NCBI RefSeq assembly: GCF_030695125.1
Contig: NZ_JAUYTP010000085.1
Span: 88,826 to 152,825, forward strand
Length of the DNA stretch: 64,000 bases
Direction: 5' to 3'
Source: Allobosea sp.
Lineage (GTDB): Bacteria; Pseudomonadota; Alphaproteobacteria; Rhizobiales; Beijerinckiaceae
Part shown: positions 33,385 to 42,487 of the stretch, in pieces
How the letters are laid out: every line of letters begins with the position of its first letter
Position numbering within the stretch: position 1 is the stretch's first letter
Translations under genes and position numbers: made by a program
Notes under the pieces: model-generated
What the model saw: only the letters and a program-made list of their open reading frames with translations
Told to the model about the DNA's origin: nothing
The model's database searches: none

Positions 33385-36147
33385 TCACGCCGCGTCAGAG
33401 CGCTTCCCGAGCTTGCGGATCGCGTCCTTGATCGAGCCCGCGGCGGCGTCGTAGCCGTCCCAGGCCTTCGTCTTTTTCAGCAGCGCGGGCACGGTCCTGA
33501 CCGTGAAGCGGCTGGGATCGAGCCCGTCCTTCACCTGCGACCAGTCGAGCGGCATCGACACATGCGCGCCGGGCCGGGCCCGGGGGGACAGAGGCGCCAC
33601 CGCCGTCGCCATGCGGTCATTGCGCAGATAGTCGAGGAAGATCCGGCCGTTTCTCAGCCGCTTGGCCATGTTGACGACATAGCGGGAGGGCTGCTCGCGC
33701 GCGAGTTCCGCACAGACGCCGCGAGCAAACTCCTTCGCCTGCGGCCAGTCGACGGCAGCCCGCTTGCCTGTCGCCAGCGGCACGACGACATGCAGCCCCT
33801 TGCCGCCGGTGGTCTTGCAGAAGCTGGTGAGCCCGAGCGCCGTCAGCCTGTCGCGCACGAGCGTGGCGGCCTCGATCACCTCGCCGAAGCCCAGGCCCGG
33901 CCCGGGGTCGAGATCGAAGACCAGGCGCCCGGGAACCTCGGGATCGCCCGCCACACAGTTCCAGGGGTGGAGCTCGATGCCCCCGACCTGGGCGGCCGCT
34001 GCCAGGGCCTCGATCCTGTCGATCTGGAGATAGGGCTTCTTGTCGCCGAAAACGCGCACGAGTTCGAAGAGGTTGGACGTGCCCATGCCGGCATGACGCT
34101 GGAAGAACGTCTCGCCGCCGATCCCGTCAGGGGTTCGCACGAGCGAACAGGGTCGGCCCTTGATATGCGGCAGCATCCAGACGCCGACCGCTTCGAAATA
34201 TTCAGCAAGGTCCTGCTTGGTGACGGGGCGGCCGTCCTCGGCGTCAGGCCACAAGGCCTTGTCGGGATGGCTGAGGCTGACGCCCATGACCTCGGCGCGG
34301 CCGCCGCGTGCGCGGGACCGTGAGCGGGTCGGCTGCGGCTCCGGCGTCTCGACCTCGGCAGGGTCTGCCGGGCGTTCGGCCACGACCTCCTCGGCCGGCT
34401 TGTCCTCGCGCAGGCCCTTGAACGAGGCCTGCCGGACCATGCCGTCGCCGGTCCAGCCGGCAAACGCGATCTCGGCGACGAGCTCGGGCTTCAGCCAGGT
34501 GACGCCGGGCTCGCGCCTGGGTGCGTTGGCGCCCGTGAACGGCGAGGACGCAGCGGTCGCCGCCTTGAGCCTGGGCAGGATCGCGGCAACCTTGGCGGCG
34601 CTGTAGCCGGTGCCGACGCGGCCGACATAGACGAACTGCGAGCCGCGATTGACGCCGACGAGCAGCGAGCGGAACTGGCCCGCGGTGGTCGACCAGCCGC
34701 CGATCACCACCTCATGGCCGGCGCGGCATTTGGCCTTGGTCCAGCTGTCGCTGCGCCCGGAGACGTAAGGCGCATCGACGGCTTTCGAGACAATGCCCTC
34801 CAGAGACAGCTTGCAGGCCGATTTCAGGACCGCGTCGCCGCCGGTCTCGAAATGCTCGACGTAGCGCAGGATCACGCCGTCGGCGTGCGCGTCGAGCCAG
34901 GTCTTCAGGCGGTCCTTGCGCTGCAGCAGCGGCAGTTGGCGCAGGTCGTCCGCACCATCGAAAAGCAGGTCGAAGGCGAAGAAGACGAGGTGGTCCGTCT
35001 TGCCCTCGGACAGGGCGGCCTGGAGCGCCGCAAAATCCGGCGCACCATGGCTGTCGAGCGCGACGATTTCTCCATCGATGATGGCATTCGGCAGGCCGCC
35101 AGCCGCCTCCGAGATCCCTTGGAACTTTGCCGTCCAGTCGAGGCCCTTGCGCGTCTTCAGCGTGACCTGTCCGGCCTCGATCCGCATCTGCATGCGATAG
35201 CCGTCGAACTTGATCTCATGCACCCAGCCCGCGCCACTGGCCGGGCGCTCGACGATCCGGCAGAGCTGCGGTGCGATGAAGTCCGGCATGTCTGCGGATG
35301 GGGGCTTCCTGGCAGTGGCTTTCCTGGAGACGGCCCTATTCGCAGCCAATTTCTTGGACGCAGCACTCTGGGAGGCGGTCTGTTTGGGCTCCGTCTTGTC
35401 GGGTCCCCTCTGAGCAGCCTCCGCCTTCCCCGCGCCGGTCTTGCTGCGGGACGCAGGCTTCGTCAGGCTCTGCCTCTCGTCTGCGGCCAGCCCCTTGCGG
35501 CTGTCCCACTCGGCATCGGGGGTCAGCACGGTTTCCTTCAGCATGAAGGGTTTCGGTGATTGCCCTTTGCCGGCTGCAATGGCCGCCATGCTGCGGCCTG
35601 ACGCGACGGATTTATCGTCGCGGAGGACCGCATCGCCTTCGCTTTCGACTGCGTGCTCGTCGCGATGCTTGATCAAAAGCCAGTTGGTGCGCTTGCCGCC
35701 ATCGCGGTCGTGGCGCATGCGCACCAGCACGAAACTGCCCTTGATGCGCTCGCCTTCGAGCGCGAACTTGAGCTCTCCCTTTTCCAGTTGGCGCGCGGGA
35801 TCGAGCTTGCCTTCGGCCTGCCAGTGGCCGCGGTCCCAGAGCTGGACCGTGCCGCCACCATATTGGCCTTTGGGAATGGTGCCTTCGAAATCGCCATAGG
35901 GCAGGGGGTGATCCTCGACCTCGACCGCCAGGCGCTTGTCCTCCGGATCGAGAGAGGGTCCCCTGGTCACCGCCCAGGAGCGGAAGACGCCGTCCAGTTC
36001 TAGGCGCAGGTCATAATGCAATCGGGTCGCATCGTGCTTCTGGATGACGAAGCGCAGCCGATTGGAAGGAGCGACCTCGGCCTCGCCGTCCGGCTCTTTC
36101 GTCTTCTCGAAATCGCGCTTTTGGCGATAGGCCTTCAGCTTCTCCAC
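33385..36147 (-). CDS. ligD: ATP-dependent DNA ligase D (phosphoesterase-ligase-polymerase)
   Basis: A 920-residue multidomain NHEJ enzyme. Order: 3'-phosphoesterase at about residues 10-175 (QKHDATRLHYDLRLELDGV, GTIPKGQYGGGTV), a lysine/alanine-rich linker, the ATP ligase at about 285-585 with the adenylated lysine K313 in EIKFDGYR, and the primase-polymerase at about 625-910 (DLAEYFEAVGVWMLPHIKGR, LVFDLDPGPGL, TTGGKGLHVVVPL). It trims, fills and seals broken ends with Ku. The GTG at 36147 is chosen over the ATG at 36162 because the promoter motif at 36179-36203 would leave the ATG without room for a ribosome site. Confidence 0.95.
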   Translation of the reverse strand: MEKLKAYRQKRDFEKTKEPDGEAEVAPSNRLRFVIQKHDATRLHYDLRLELDGVFRSWAVTRGPSLDPEDKRLAVEVEDHPLPYGDFEGTIPKGQYGGGTVQLWDRGHWQAEGKLDPARQLEKGELKFALEGERIKGSFVLVRMRHDRDGGKRTNWLLIKHRDEHAVESEGDAVLRDDKSVASGRSMAAIAAGKGQSPKPFMLKETVLTPDAEWDSRKGLAADERQSLTKPASRSKTGAGKAEAAQRGPDKTEPKQTASQSAASKKLAANRAVSRKATARKPPSADMPDFIAPQLCRIVERPASGAGWVHEIKFDGYRMQMRIEAGQVTLKTRKGLDWTAKFQGISEAAGGLPNAIIDGEIVALDSHGAPDFAALQAALSEGKTDHLVFFAFDLLFDGADDLRQLPLLQRKDRLKTWLDAHADGVILRYVEHFETGGDAVLKSACKLSLEGIVSKAVDAPYVSGRSDSWTKAKCRAGHEVVIGGWSTTAGQFRSLLVGVNRGSQFVYVGRVGTGYSAAKVAAILPRLKAATAASSPFTGANAPRREPGVTWLKPELVAEIAFAGWTGDGMVRQASFKGLREDKPAEEVVAERPADPAEVETPEPQPTRSRSRARGGRAEVMGVSLSHPDKALWPDAEDGRPVTKQDLAEYFEAVGVWMLPHIKGRPCSLVRTPDGIGGETFFQRHAGMGTSNLFELVRVFGDKKPYLQIDRIEALAAAAQVGGIELHPWNCVAGDPEVPGRLVFDLDPGPGLGFGEVIEAATLVRDRLTALGLTSFCKTTGGKGLHVVVPLATGKRAAVDWPQAKEFARGVCAELAREQPSRYVVNMAKRLRNGRIFLDYLRNDRMATAVAPLSPRARPGAHVSMPLDWSQVKDGLDPSRFTVRTVPALLKKTKAWDGYDAAAGSIKDAIRKLGKRSDAA

Positions 36148-36178
36148 GACAATTCCCCGCATGCGCCCATTACAGGCA

Positions 36179-36203
36179 AACAGGGCTCGGCGATGTCGGT
36201 TCC
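36179..36203 (-). promoter_or_regulatory. EcfG-type promoter of ligD
   Basis: On the minus strand GGAAC (36203-36199), 17 bp, GTTT beginning at 36181. It is 32 bp from the GTG start at 36147. Confidence 0.65.
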
Positions 36204-36254
36204 GCCGGGCTCAAAAACCCCTGCGCGACATCATGGGAACAAGTCGGCGCGCGA

Positions 36255-36473
36255 TCATGTCTCCGCCCCGGCCCGGATCGCGATTTCCTCTTCGACGGCG
36301 CTCCAGAACCGCACCGCCAAATCGTTGGCTTCGGCGGACGCGCTGTCACGAAGGGCTCTGGCGGCGAGGTCGGCGCTCGGTCCATGGTCGCGTATCAACA
36401 GGCTGGCCGACAGCGAGACCGAGCGCTGCCAGGCTCGCTTGCGCGCAAGTATTCGAGATGACAGGCTGATCAT
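36255..36473 (-). CDS. Small hypothetical helical protein
   Basis: A 72-residue frame starting MISLSSRILARKRAWQRSVSLSASLLI, then DLAARALRDSASAEANDLAVRFWSAVEEE. It is predicted all-helical, basic at the N-terminus and acidic at the C-terminus, with no membrane segment. It resembles the small Rhizobiales hypothetical proteins that start SLS-R and carry an AARAL-type helix, but I know no function. The ribosome site is weak, which lowers confidence. It lies just upstream of ligD on the same strand. Confidence 0.45.
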   Translation of the reverse strand: MISLSSRILARKRAWQRSVSLSASLLIRDHGPSADLAARALRDSASAEANDLAVRFWSAVEEEIAIRAGAET

Positions 36474-36679
36474 GACGCTGTTCTAAAGGCCCACTCAGTT
36501 GCGTCAATGTGATCAGAGTTCTGGTGATAACCGTTAGTCTTAACGACCGCGGCCGCAACGTCTGCTGTATCCCGCTCCACGCGCGGGGCCGGCCGCCCGG
36601 GCTGCGTGGCGCAACTGGACGCGGGACAAGAATGCAGCGCTTGCCATCATCACAGCGCCGACGCGTCCCTTCCCGATCG

Positions 36680-37678
36680 TCAATCGACGAACCGCACCAG
36701 CACTCCGACGGTGACGAGCGTGGCCAGTTCTTCGGCGTCCCAGTTGGTCAGGCGAATGCAGCCATGCGAATTGGTCTTGCTGACCTTCGCCGGCTCGGGC
36801 GTGCCATGGATGCCGAAGGTCGGCTTCGACAGCGCGACCCAGACGGTCCCGACCGGGCCATTGGGCCCCGGCGGCAGGACCAGCGTCCTGGTGTTGCCGC
36901 CCTGCTGGAAGTTCTTCTCGGGATTGTAGGTGTAGTTCGGGTTGCGCACGACGCGCTCGACAGTGAACTCGCCCGAGGGCGAGGGCGTGTCTTCGCTGCC
37001 GATCGTGGCGGGATAGCTGGCGAGCACCTCACCCGCTGCGCCGATGACCATGACCATGCCGGTGCTCTTGATTGCGTCGACCCTGACGGCCGTGCCCGGC
37101 TCCGGCGCGCGAAGCCCCGAAGCGACCAGGATGGGCGCGCCGGCCTCCGCGAAGTCCTGGCGGGGGTTGAGGGCGGTCAGCAGCGCCTCGCTCATATGGA
37201 AGCGCTCGCCCAGCATTTCGCGCGGGCTCGTATAGGAGAGGTGCTTCATGCGGGCCTGTTCGGCGTAGTCGCGCGGAACCTCGGAGACGAAATCGTAAGC
37301 CACGTCCTTTTCGGTCAGGCTGTATGCAGCGATGATATCGACGGCGGTTTCACCGCCGAGGCTCAGCCAAGCCAGTTCGTCGATGCCGTCGGCTGCGGGC
37401 AGGTTTTGCTGGCGGCGGAACTCGGCAATCGCCTTGCGGTAGTTTTCGCCATCGATCCCGTCGATCACGCCCGGAGAGATGCTCCGCCGGCTCAGCAGGA
37501 CCTGCGCCTTGACGACGAACGGATCGGCGCCTCCGACGTCCACCCGGTTCCGGTCGGCGAAGGTCACGGCGTTCACCTCGGCGGCTGTCAACGCCTGTGC
37601 CGGAGCGGCCAATACCCAACAGAGCGCCGCAATGACCGCGATACTAAGTCTAGCCGGGAGAGGACTGCAGTTGACCAT
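36680..37678 (-). CDS. L,D-transpeptidase (YkuD/ErfK family)
   Basis: A 332-residue periplasmic cell-wall enzyme. Signal peptide at about residues 1-29 (LSIAVIAALCWVLAAPAQA). A peptidoglycan-binding-like helical region covers about 45-110 (LLSRRSISPGVIDGIDGENY). The YkuD domain spans about 195-330, with the catalytic Cys307 in SHGCIRLTNW and His in FGIHGTPEP. It makes 3-3 cross-links in peptidoglycan or attaches proteins to it. A GGAAC-N17-GTA sequence about 50 bp upstream is one base from the EcfG pattern. Confidence 0.93.
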   Translation of the reverse strand: MVNCSPLPARLSIAVIAALCWVLAAPAQALTAAEVNAVTFADRNRVDVGGADPFVVKAQVLLSRRSISPGVIDGIDGENYRKAIAEFRRQQNLPAADGIDELAWLSLGGETAVDIIAAYSLTEKDVAYDFVSEVPRDYAEQARMKHLSYTSPREMLGERFHMSEALLTALNPRQDFAEAGAPILVASGLRAPEPGTAVRVDAIKSTGMVMVIGAAGEVLASYPATIGSEDTPSPSGEFTVERVVRNPNYTYNPEKNFQQGGNTRTLVLPPGPNGPVGTVWVALSKPTFGIHGTPEPAKVSKTNSHGCIRLTNWDAEELATLVTVGVLVRFVD

Positions 37679-37826
37679 GGGTTTTCCAGCGGTTGCCGTT
37701 GCGCCAGAGCTATACGGGCAGAGCCGATGGATGTTCCGCGCGGTCCGCGGTCTTCGGCGCGCACGCGGGGGGCGCGGCGCCGTGCGCGATGGCGAAGCAT
37801 CGCCAAAGGCGCCGAGCGTGCTTTCG

Positions 37827-38717
37827 TCAGCCGACCGGGTTCTCGAGCACGCCGATCCCGTCGATCGCGATGCGCACGACATCGCCCTTCTGCAGAAACT
37901 TGGGCGGGTTGAACCCGATGCCGACCCCGACCGGCGTGCCCGTGGCGATGATGTCTCCCGGCTCCAGCGTGATGTAGGCCGAGATCGAGCTGATCAGCGT
38001 AGGAATGTCGAAGATCAGGTCGGCGACGGTCGCATCCTGGCGCAGGTCGCCATTGACCCAGGTGCGCAGGCGGAGCTTTCGCGGATCGGGCACCTCGTCG
38101 GCGGTCAGCACCGCCGGACCCATCGGACAGAAGCCGTCGATGCCCTTGCCGAGAACCCACTGCCGATGCTTGTGCTGGAGCTGGCGCGAGGTGACGTCGT
38201 TGACGATCGTATAGCCGAAGACGTGGCCCAGCGCGTTTTCGCTGGCGATGCCGCGCCCGCCCTTGCCGATGACGACGGCGAGTTCGCCCTCATAGTCGAC
38301 CGACCGCGTCGGATCGAGGTGGCCGGGTATCGTCTCGCCCGTGCCGATCACCGCCGATGGCGGCTTGGTGAAGACCACCGGCGCCTCGGGGACGACGTCC
38401 TTGGTGCTGGCGTCGAAGCCGCTTTGCGCGAACTCCCTGGCATGCTCGTGATAGTTCTTGCCGACGCAGAAGACGTTGCGCGCCGGCCGCGGGAACGGCG
38501 CATGCAAAACGACGCTGGCCAGCGGCAGCCTCGGCGCGACTTCCGCCCAATTGGTCAACCGATCGAGCCCGCCATCGCCCAGAGCGCAGCAGGCCGCCAT
38601 CGTCACGGGCGCGCCCGGCACCTGCGAGAGATCCGCGATCTGCTCGCCGAGAACGACGCAAAGTCGCTTCGTTTCCGACGTCTTGTCAGTGCCTTGACTA
38701 AAGATGGCGAGCTTCAT
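37827..38717 (-). CDS. Fumarylacetoacetate hydrolase (FAH) family protein
   Basis: A 296-residue FAH-fold enzyme. The N-terminal part is typical (VFCVGKNYHEHAREF). The metal site Glu-x-Glu is in VDYEGELAVVIGK and the Asp in YTIVNDVTSRQ. The family end motif LEPGDIIATGTPVGVG is present. Members hydrolyse or isomerise acylpyruvates and ring-cleavage products with a divalent metal. The GntR gene lies upstream on the same strand and probably regulates it. The ATG at 38717 is favoured over a TTG extension. Confidence 0.92.
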   Translation of the reverse strand: MKLAIFSQGTDKTSETKRLCVVLGEQIADLSQVPGAPVTMAACCALGDGGLDRLTNWAEVAPRLPLASVVLHAPFPRPARNVFCVGKNYHEHAREFAQSGFDASTKDVVPEAPVVFTKPPSAVIGTGETIPGHLDPTRSVDYEGELAVVIGKGGRGIASENALGHVFGYTIVNDVTSRQLQHKHRQWVLGKGIDGFCPMGPAVLTADEVPDPRKLRLRTWVNGDLRQDATVADLIFDIPTLISSISAYITLEPGDIIATGTPVGVGIGFNPPKFLQKGDVVRIAIDGIGVLENPVG

Positions 38718-38851
38718 GTTAGGTGTCCGAAGAAAGCGCCCGCACGGCGCGACCAGCAAGACCTAGAGCGCTGTGCTCAAAGCTGTCAACCAATCAGGGT
38801 CGAAACTCACGCGCCGGGCTTATTGGTGAACCAAGGGCCCGATGGCCGCGT

Positions 38852-39532
38852 TCAGCGCCCCAGCAGGTTGCTCCGGACGCGACCGAGATGCGCGACCAGG
38901 GCCTTCTCGGCTTCCGCCGCATCGCGCGCCTTGAGGGCCGCCACGATCATGTGGTGCTCCCGGCGGTAATGCTCGCGTCGCTCGGCACTCAGGCTGCGGC
39001 GCTTCAATTCCCCCCAGGCCGTCAGATCGCGGGCCCGGGTGATCATCGCGTAGAGATCGATGACGAGCCGGTTATGGGTCGATTTGGCGATGGCCTGATG
39101 CAGGGCCGCGTCCCAATGCTCGAAGGCCTCGAAGTCGTCGGCCGCATCGCCCTCGCGGATGCACGCGTCGAACAGCTCGAAATCGGCCTGGTCGGCGTTG
39201 ATGGCGGCGAGCTGGGCGAGTTGCGGCTCGACCAGCAGCCGCGCCTCCATGATCTCGGCCGGGCTGGCCGCCTGCGGTCCAGGCTCGGCCAGGGCGGGGG
39301 CGATCTCCCGGTCGCGCACATAGGTGCCGCTGCCGACGATGCGCGTCACGGCGCCGCCGCTTTCGAGCACCGCGAGCGCATCACGCACAGCCGAGCGCGG
39401 GACGCCGAGCTGCTCCGACAACGCCCGCTCTGTCGGAAGCTTGCCGGTGGCGCGATAGGCGCCCGAGCGGATCGCGTCCGTGATGAAGTCCCGGACGCGG
39501 AGGTCGTGTCGTATCGTCGTGGTCATGACCAT
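38852..39532 (-). CDS. GntR/FadR-family transcriptional regulator
   Basis: A 226-residue regulator. N-terminal winged helix with DFITDAIRSGAYRATGKLPTERALSEQLGVPRSAVRDALAVLES. C-terminal FCD-type helical effector domain (EIMEARLLVEPQLAQLAA, FHWDAALHQAIAK-like block, with the metal-binding Asp/His positions). The start is set at 39532, because the longer frame runs into a perfect operator-like palindrome 32 bp upstream. This suggests autoregulation and control of the FAH gene downstream. Confidence 0.9.
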   Translation of the reverse strand: MVMTTTIRHDLRVRDFITDAIRSGAYRATGKLPTERALSEQLGVPRSAVRDALAVLESGGAVTRIVGSGTYVRDREIAPALAEPGPQAASPAEIMEARLLVEPQLAQLAAINADQADFELFDACIREGDAADDFEAFEHWDAALHQAIAKSTHNRLVIDLYAMITRARDLTAWGELKRRSLSAERREHYRREHHMIVAALKARDAAEAEKALVAHLGRVRSNLLGR

Positions 39533-39563
39533 GTCTTTGGGTTCGGCTGGTGCCGAGCACTGG

Positions 39564-39579
39564 AATTGGTCTACCAATT
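39564..39579. promoter_or_regulatory. GntR/FadR-type operator
   Basis: AATTGGTCTACCAATT: 7-bp arms with a 2-bp centre. The core TTGGTNNACCAA is the known FadR-subfamily recognition pattern. It is 32 bp upstream of the GntR start. Confidence 0.75.
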
Positions 39580-39620
39580 CTCGTCGGGATGACAAGCGAT
39601 TTTAGGCGCATTCCGAGGTC

Positions 39621-39845
39621 TTAGCTGGGCCGCCCGGCAGTTTCTCTAACGTCTGGCGAATTGGTTCTCAGCCGGCAAATCAACCGTGGGCCAGTCAGAC
39701 AGTCACGAATGGACTGACGGACGACGCGGGCTGCTTTTCGAGCGAGCATCGTCGGGACCGTGTCGCCGAGCCGCTCACGAATTGCGGTGAGCCGTGTTTG
39801 GGACTGAGCCACATCTTCTGCCGAAGCCGATCGGAAACGCGACAT
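39621..39845 (-). CDS. Possible small hypothetical protein
   Basis: A 74-residue frame that begins MSRFRSASAEDVAQSQTRLTAIRERLGDTVPTMLARKAARV. GAGGAG sits six bases before the ATG, a good ribosome site, which is why it is listed. The N-terminal half looks like a helical protein; the C-terminal half (CRLRTNSPDVRETAGRPS) does not, so it may be a truncated gene. It is divergent from the APH-family gene. No family recognised. Confidence 0.35.
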   Translation of the reverse strand: MSRFRSASAEDVAQSQTRLTAIRERLGDTVPTMLARKAARVVRQSIRDCLTGPRLICRLRTNSPDVRETAGRPS

Positions 39846-39951
39846 GTTGTGCTCCTCGGCGCGGTTAGCTGCGATCGTAAGCGCCGCACTGGGCTTAATC
39901 TCCTCGCCACTGGGATCGGTTTGCGATCGCTGCAAGGCGCGGAGATCTCGT

Positions 39952-41067
39952 TTGAACGTCAAGCACGGTGCCGATCCCCTGCAGGACGCGGGCTGGCTTC
40001 TGGGTTGGGCCGGCGACGGGAGGCGAACGCCTTTGCCCCGTGTGGAAAATGCGGCCTATTTCCGCAAGGCGGCGGCCGTCCTGGCGGCGCCGCCTAGCGT
40101 CGTGCCCGCCGGCCTTCTGGCGGAGGTTCTGGCGCGGAACTACGGTCTGTCGGGACCTGTCGATATCCTGTCATCCGAGGTCGAATGCACCGCCGAGGTC
40201 CGCTGTCCCGATGATCGACGGCTGATCCTGAAGATCTCCGGCCAGCCGACGGCGGCCGACAGCTTCCGCTTTCAGTCCGCCGCGATCGCTGCGGTCGCCG
40301 ACGCAGACGGCTTCATCGCGCCTCGAATTGTGCCGACCCTGCGTGGGGAGCTGATGTTCGAGGCGGATGGCGTCTGCGGCTATCTGCAAAGCCGCCTGGA
40401 CGGCACGCCCCTGTACCGACTGCCCGCGACGCCCGGACTGCTGCGCGAGGCTGGCCGCGCCCTAGGCCTGCTTGATCTCGCCCTGGGCACGGACGTGCTT
40501 CCGGCGATGCACCGGCCCGTGCTCTGGCATGTCCGGTGCTGGCCGGGCCTGATGGACCTTCAGCATCACCTGCCGCCTGGGGCGGTGGCAGAGGCCGTTC
40601 GCCAGACGATGGCGGATTTCGAGCGCGACATCGCCCCTGGGCTGGCCGACGTGCCCTGGCAGGTCGCGCACAACGACCCCAGTCCCTTCAACACGCTCGC
40701 GACCGACGACGGCATCGCCTTCATCGACTTCGGCGATGGCTGTTATGGCCCTCGAATCCAGGATCTCGCCATCGCGGCGAGCCATGTCGTCAGCGATCCA
40801 TCCCTCCCGCTGGGCGGGGCCGAGCATCTGATCGCCGGCTATGCCGAGGCCCTACCGCTGTCCGGCATCGAAGCCGGCTTGCTGGTCGAGCTGATGAAGG
40901 CGCGCCAGAGCGCGCTGATCCTGATCAATTACTGGCGCTCACACCTGTTTCCAGAGAATGCGGCCTATATCAACAAGAATGTCGGCCGCGCCGAACGGGG
41001 CCTGTCGATCCTCTCCGCACTCGGCGCGAGCGAGGCACAGGAGGCCGTGATGGCAGCGACCCGATGA
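39952..41067 (+). CDS. Aminoglycoside-phosphotransferase-fold kinase (hydroxylysine-kinase-like)
   Basis: A 371-residue kinase of the APH/choline-kinase fold. The catalytic loop is VAHNDPSPFNTL (His-x-Asp with the metal-binding Asn) and the second metal site is IDFGDGCYGP. The N-lobe has a beta-lysine in LILKISGQP. Sequence context, with a class-III aminotransferase right after it, fits the hydroxylysine kinase (AGPHD1) group rather than antibiotic resistance. Start: TTG at 39952 with GGAGA seven bases upstream; the open frame further upstream lacks family sequence. Confidence 0.82.
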   Translation: MNVKHGADPLQDAGWLLGWAGDGRRTPLPRVENAAYFRKAAAVLAAPPSVVPAGLLAEVLARNYGLSGPVDILSSEVECTAEVRCPDDRRLILKISGQPTAADSFRFQSAAIAAVADADGFIAPRIVPTLRGELMFEADGVCGYLQSRLDGTPLYRLPATPGLLREAGRALGLLDLALGTDVLPAMHRPVLWHVRCWPGLMDLQHHLPPGAVAEAVRQTMADFERDIAPGLADVPWQVAHNDPSPFNTLATDDGIAFIDFGDGCYGPRIQDLAIAASHVVSDPSLPLGGAEHLIAGYAEALPLSGIEAGLLVELMKARQSALILINYWRSHLFPENAAYINKNVGRAERGLSILSALGASEAQEAVMAATR

Positions 41068-41158
41068 AGACCGGACATCCCGCAGCCGCCAGAGCCGCCG
41101 CAAAGCCTGCCGCCGAGCGCCAACTCGCTCCCACATTCACAGTCACAGGTTGAACCCC

Positions 41159-42487
41159 ATGCCCGTCGATCTCATGCCCAACCGCTACAGGCCGGGTGAA
41201 GCCGACATCGACCCCCGCGATGCGGAGTTGATCACCCGCCGCGATGCGGTCCTCGGCTCGTCCTATCGGCTGCAATATCGCAAGCCCGTTCACTTCGTGC
41301 GCGGCGAGGGAATGTGGCTCTACGACCCCGATGGCCGCGCCTATCTCGATTTCTACAACAATGTGCCCTCGCTGGGACATTGCCACCCCGAGGTGAATGC
41401 CGCGATGGCGGCGCAGGCCGGCCTGATCAGCGCCAACACGCGCTATCTCGAGCCGCATCTGGTCGATTATGCGGAGCGGCTCGTCGCCACCTTTCCGCAG
41501 GAGCTCGACCGGGTCGTCTTCACCTGCACGGGCAGCGAATCCAACGACCTCGCGCTCAGAATCGCCAAATTGGCCAGTGGGAACGACGGCGTGATCGTCT
41601 CATCCTACGCCTATCACGGCACGAGCGCGTCGGTCGCGGCGGTCTCGCCCAATCTGGGCGCGGCCGTGCAGCTCAGCCCGTCGGTACGGCTGGTGTCGCT
41701 GCCGGGGCCCGAAGGCGTGCCGGCTTCGCAGGCTGCCGACTTCTTCGAGGCGCAGGTGCGGGCCGCAATCACCGATCTGGACCGGCGCGGGATCGGCGTC
41801 GCGGCGCTCCTGATCGACAGCATCTTTTCGAGCGACGGCGTCTGGGTCGATCCACCCGGCTTCATCGCCGGCGGGGTCGCCGCCGTCCGCGACGCGGGCG
41901 GCCTCTTCATCGCCGACGAGGTGCAGCCGGGTTTTGGAAGGACCGGCGCACATCTGTGGGGCTTCGAGCGGCACGGGATCACGCCCGACCTCGCCACGCT
42001 CGGAAAGCCCATGGGCAACGGCTTTCCCATCGGAGCCGTCGTCGGCCGGCACGCGCCGATGGACCGTTTCGGCAGGACGGCCCGCTACTCCAACACCTTC
42101 GCTGGCAACACCGTCGGTATCGCGACCGCCGATGCCGTTCTCACGATCCTGCAGCGCGATAGGATCCCGCAGAACGCGCTCGCGATGGGCGAGCGCCTCG
42201 ATGCCGGCTTGGTGGCGCTTGCAGGACGCAGGCAGGGGCTGCGGGCCTGGCGCCATGCCGGGCTGTTCTTCGGAATCGACATCGGCCTCGACGGCATGGC
42301 GCCCGCCGAGCGACGGGCCATGGCCCTGAACACCGTCAATGCCCTGCGCGACGACGGCGTTCTCATCAGCACGACCGGCGCGAACGAGGACACGCTGAAG
42401 GTCCGCCCGCCGCTGGTCTGCGAAGCGAGCCATGTCGATCGCTTCCTGCAGGCGCTCGGTGATGCGCTCGAAACCGCTGCGCCTTAA
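41159..42487 (+). CDS. Class-III PLP aminotransferase (phospho-lyase-like)
   Basis: A 442-residue enzyme of the ornithine-aminotransferase fold. Glycine-rich cofactor region TCTGSESNDLALRIA, the Asp in IADEVQPGFGRTG, and the Schiff-base Lys283 in TLGKPMGNGFPIGAV are present. Paired with the APH-fold kinase it matches the ETNPPL/5-phosphohydroxylysine phospho-lyase group: the kinase phosphorylates an amino-alcohol and this enzyme eliminates phosphate and ammonia. An ordinary transaminase is the alternative. The ATG at 41159 is used; a TTG at 41150 is possible. Confidence 0.88.
   Translation: MPVDLMPNRYRPGEADIDPRDAELITRRDAVLGSSYRLQYRKPVHFVRGEGMWLYDPDGRAYLDFYNNVPSLGHCHPEVNAAMAAQAGLISANTRYLEPHLVDYAERLVATFPQELDRVVFTCTGSESNDLALRIAKLASGNDGVIVSSYAYHGTSASVAAVSPNLGAAVQLSPSVRLVSLPGPEGVPASQAADFFEAQVRAAITDLDRRGIGVAALLIDSIFSSDGVWVDPPGFIAGGVAAVRDAGGLFIADEVQPGFGRTGAHLWGFERHGITPDLATLGKPMGNGFPIGAVVGRHAPMDRFGRTARYSNTFAGNTVGIATADAVLTILQRDRIPQNALAMGERLDAGLVALAGRRQGLRAWRHAGLFFGIDIGLDGMAPAERRAMALNTVNALRDDGVLISTTGANEDTLKVRPPLVCEASHVDRFLQALGDALETAAP

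Noticed and set aside
39952..41067. Aminoglycoside resistance gene
   Set aside because: The fold is APH-like, but the neighbour is a class-III PLP enzyme with an Lrp regulator and no mobile element is near, which fits amino-alcohol metabolism better.
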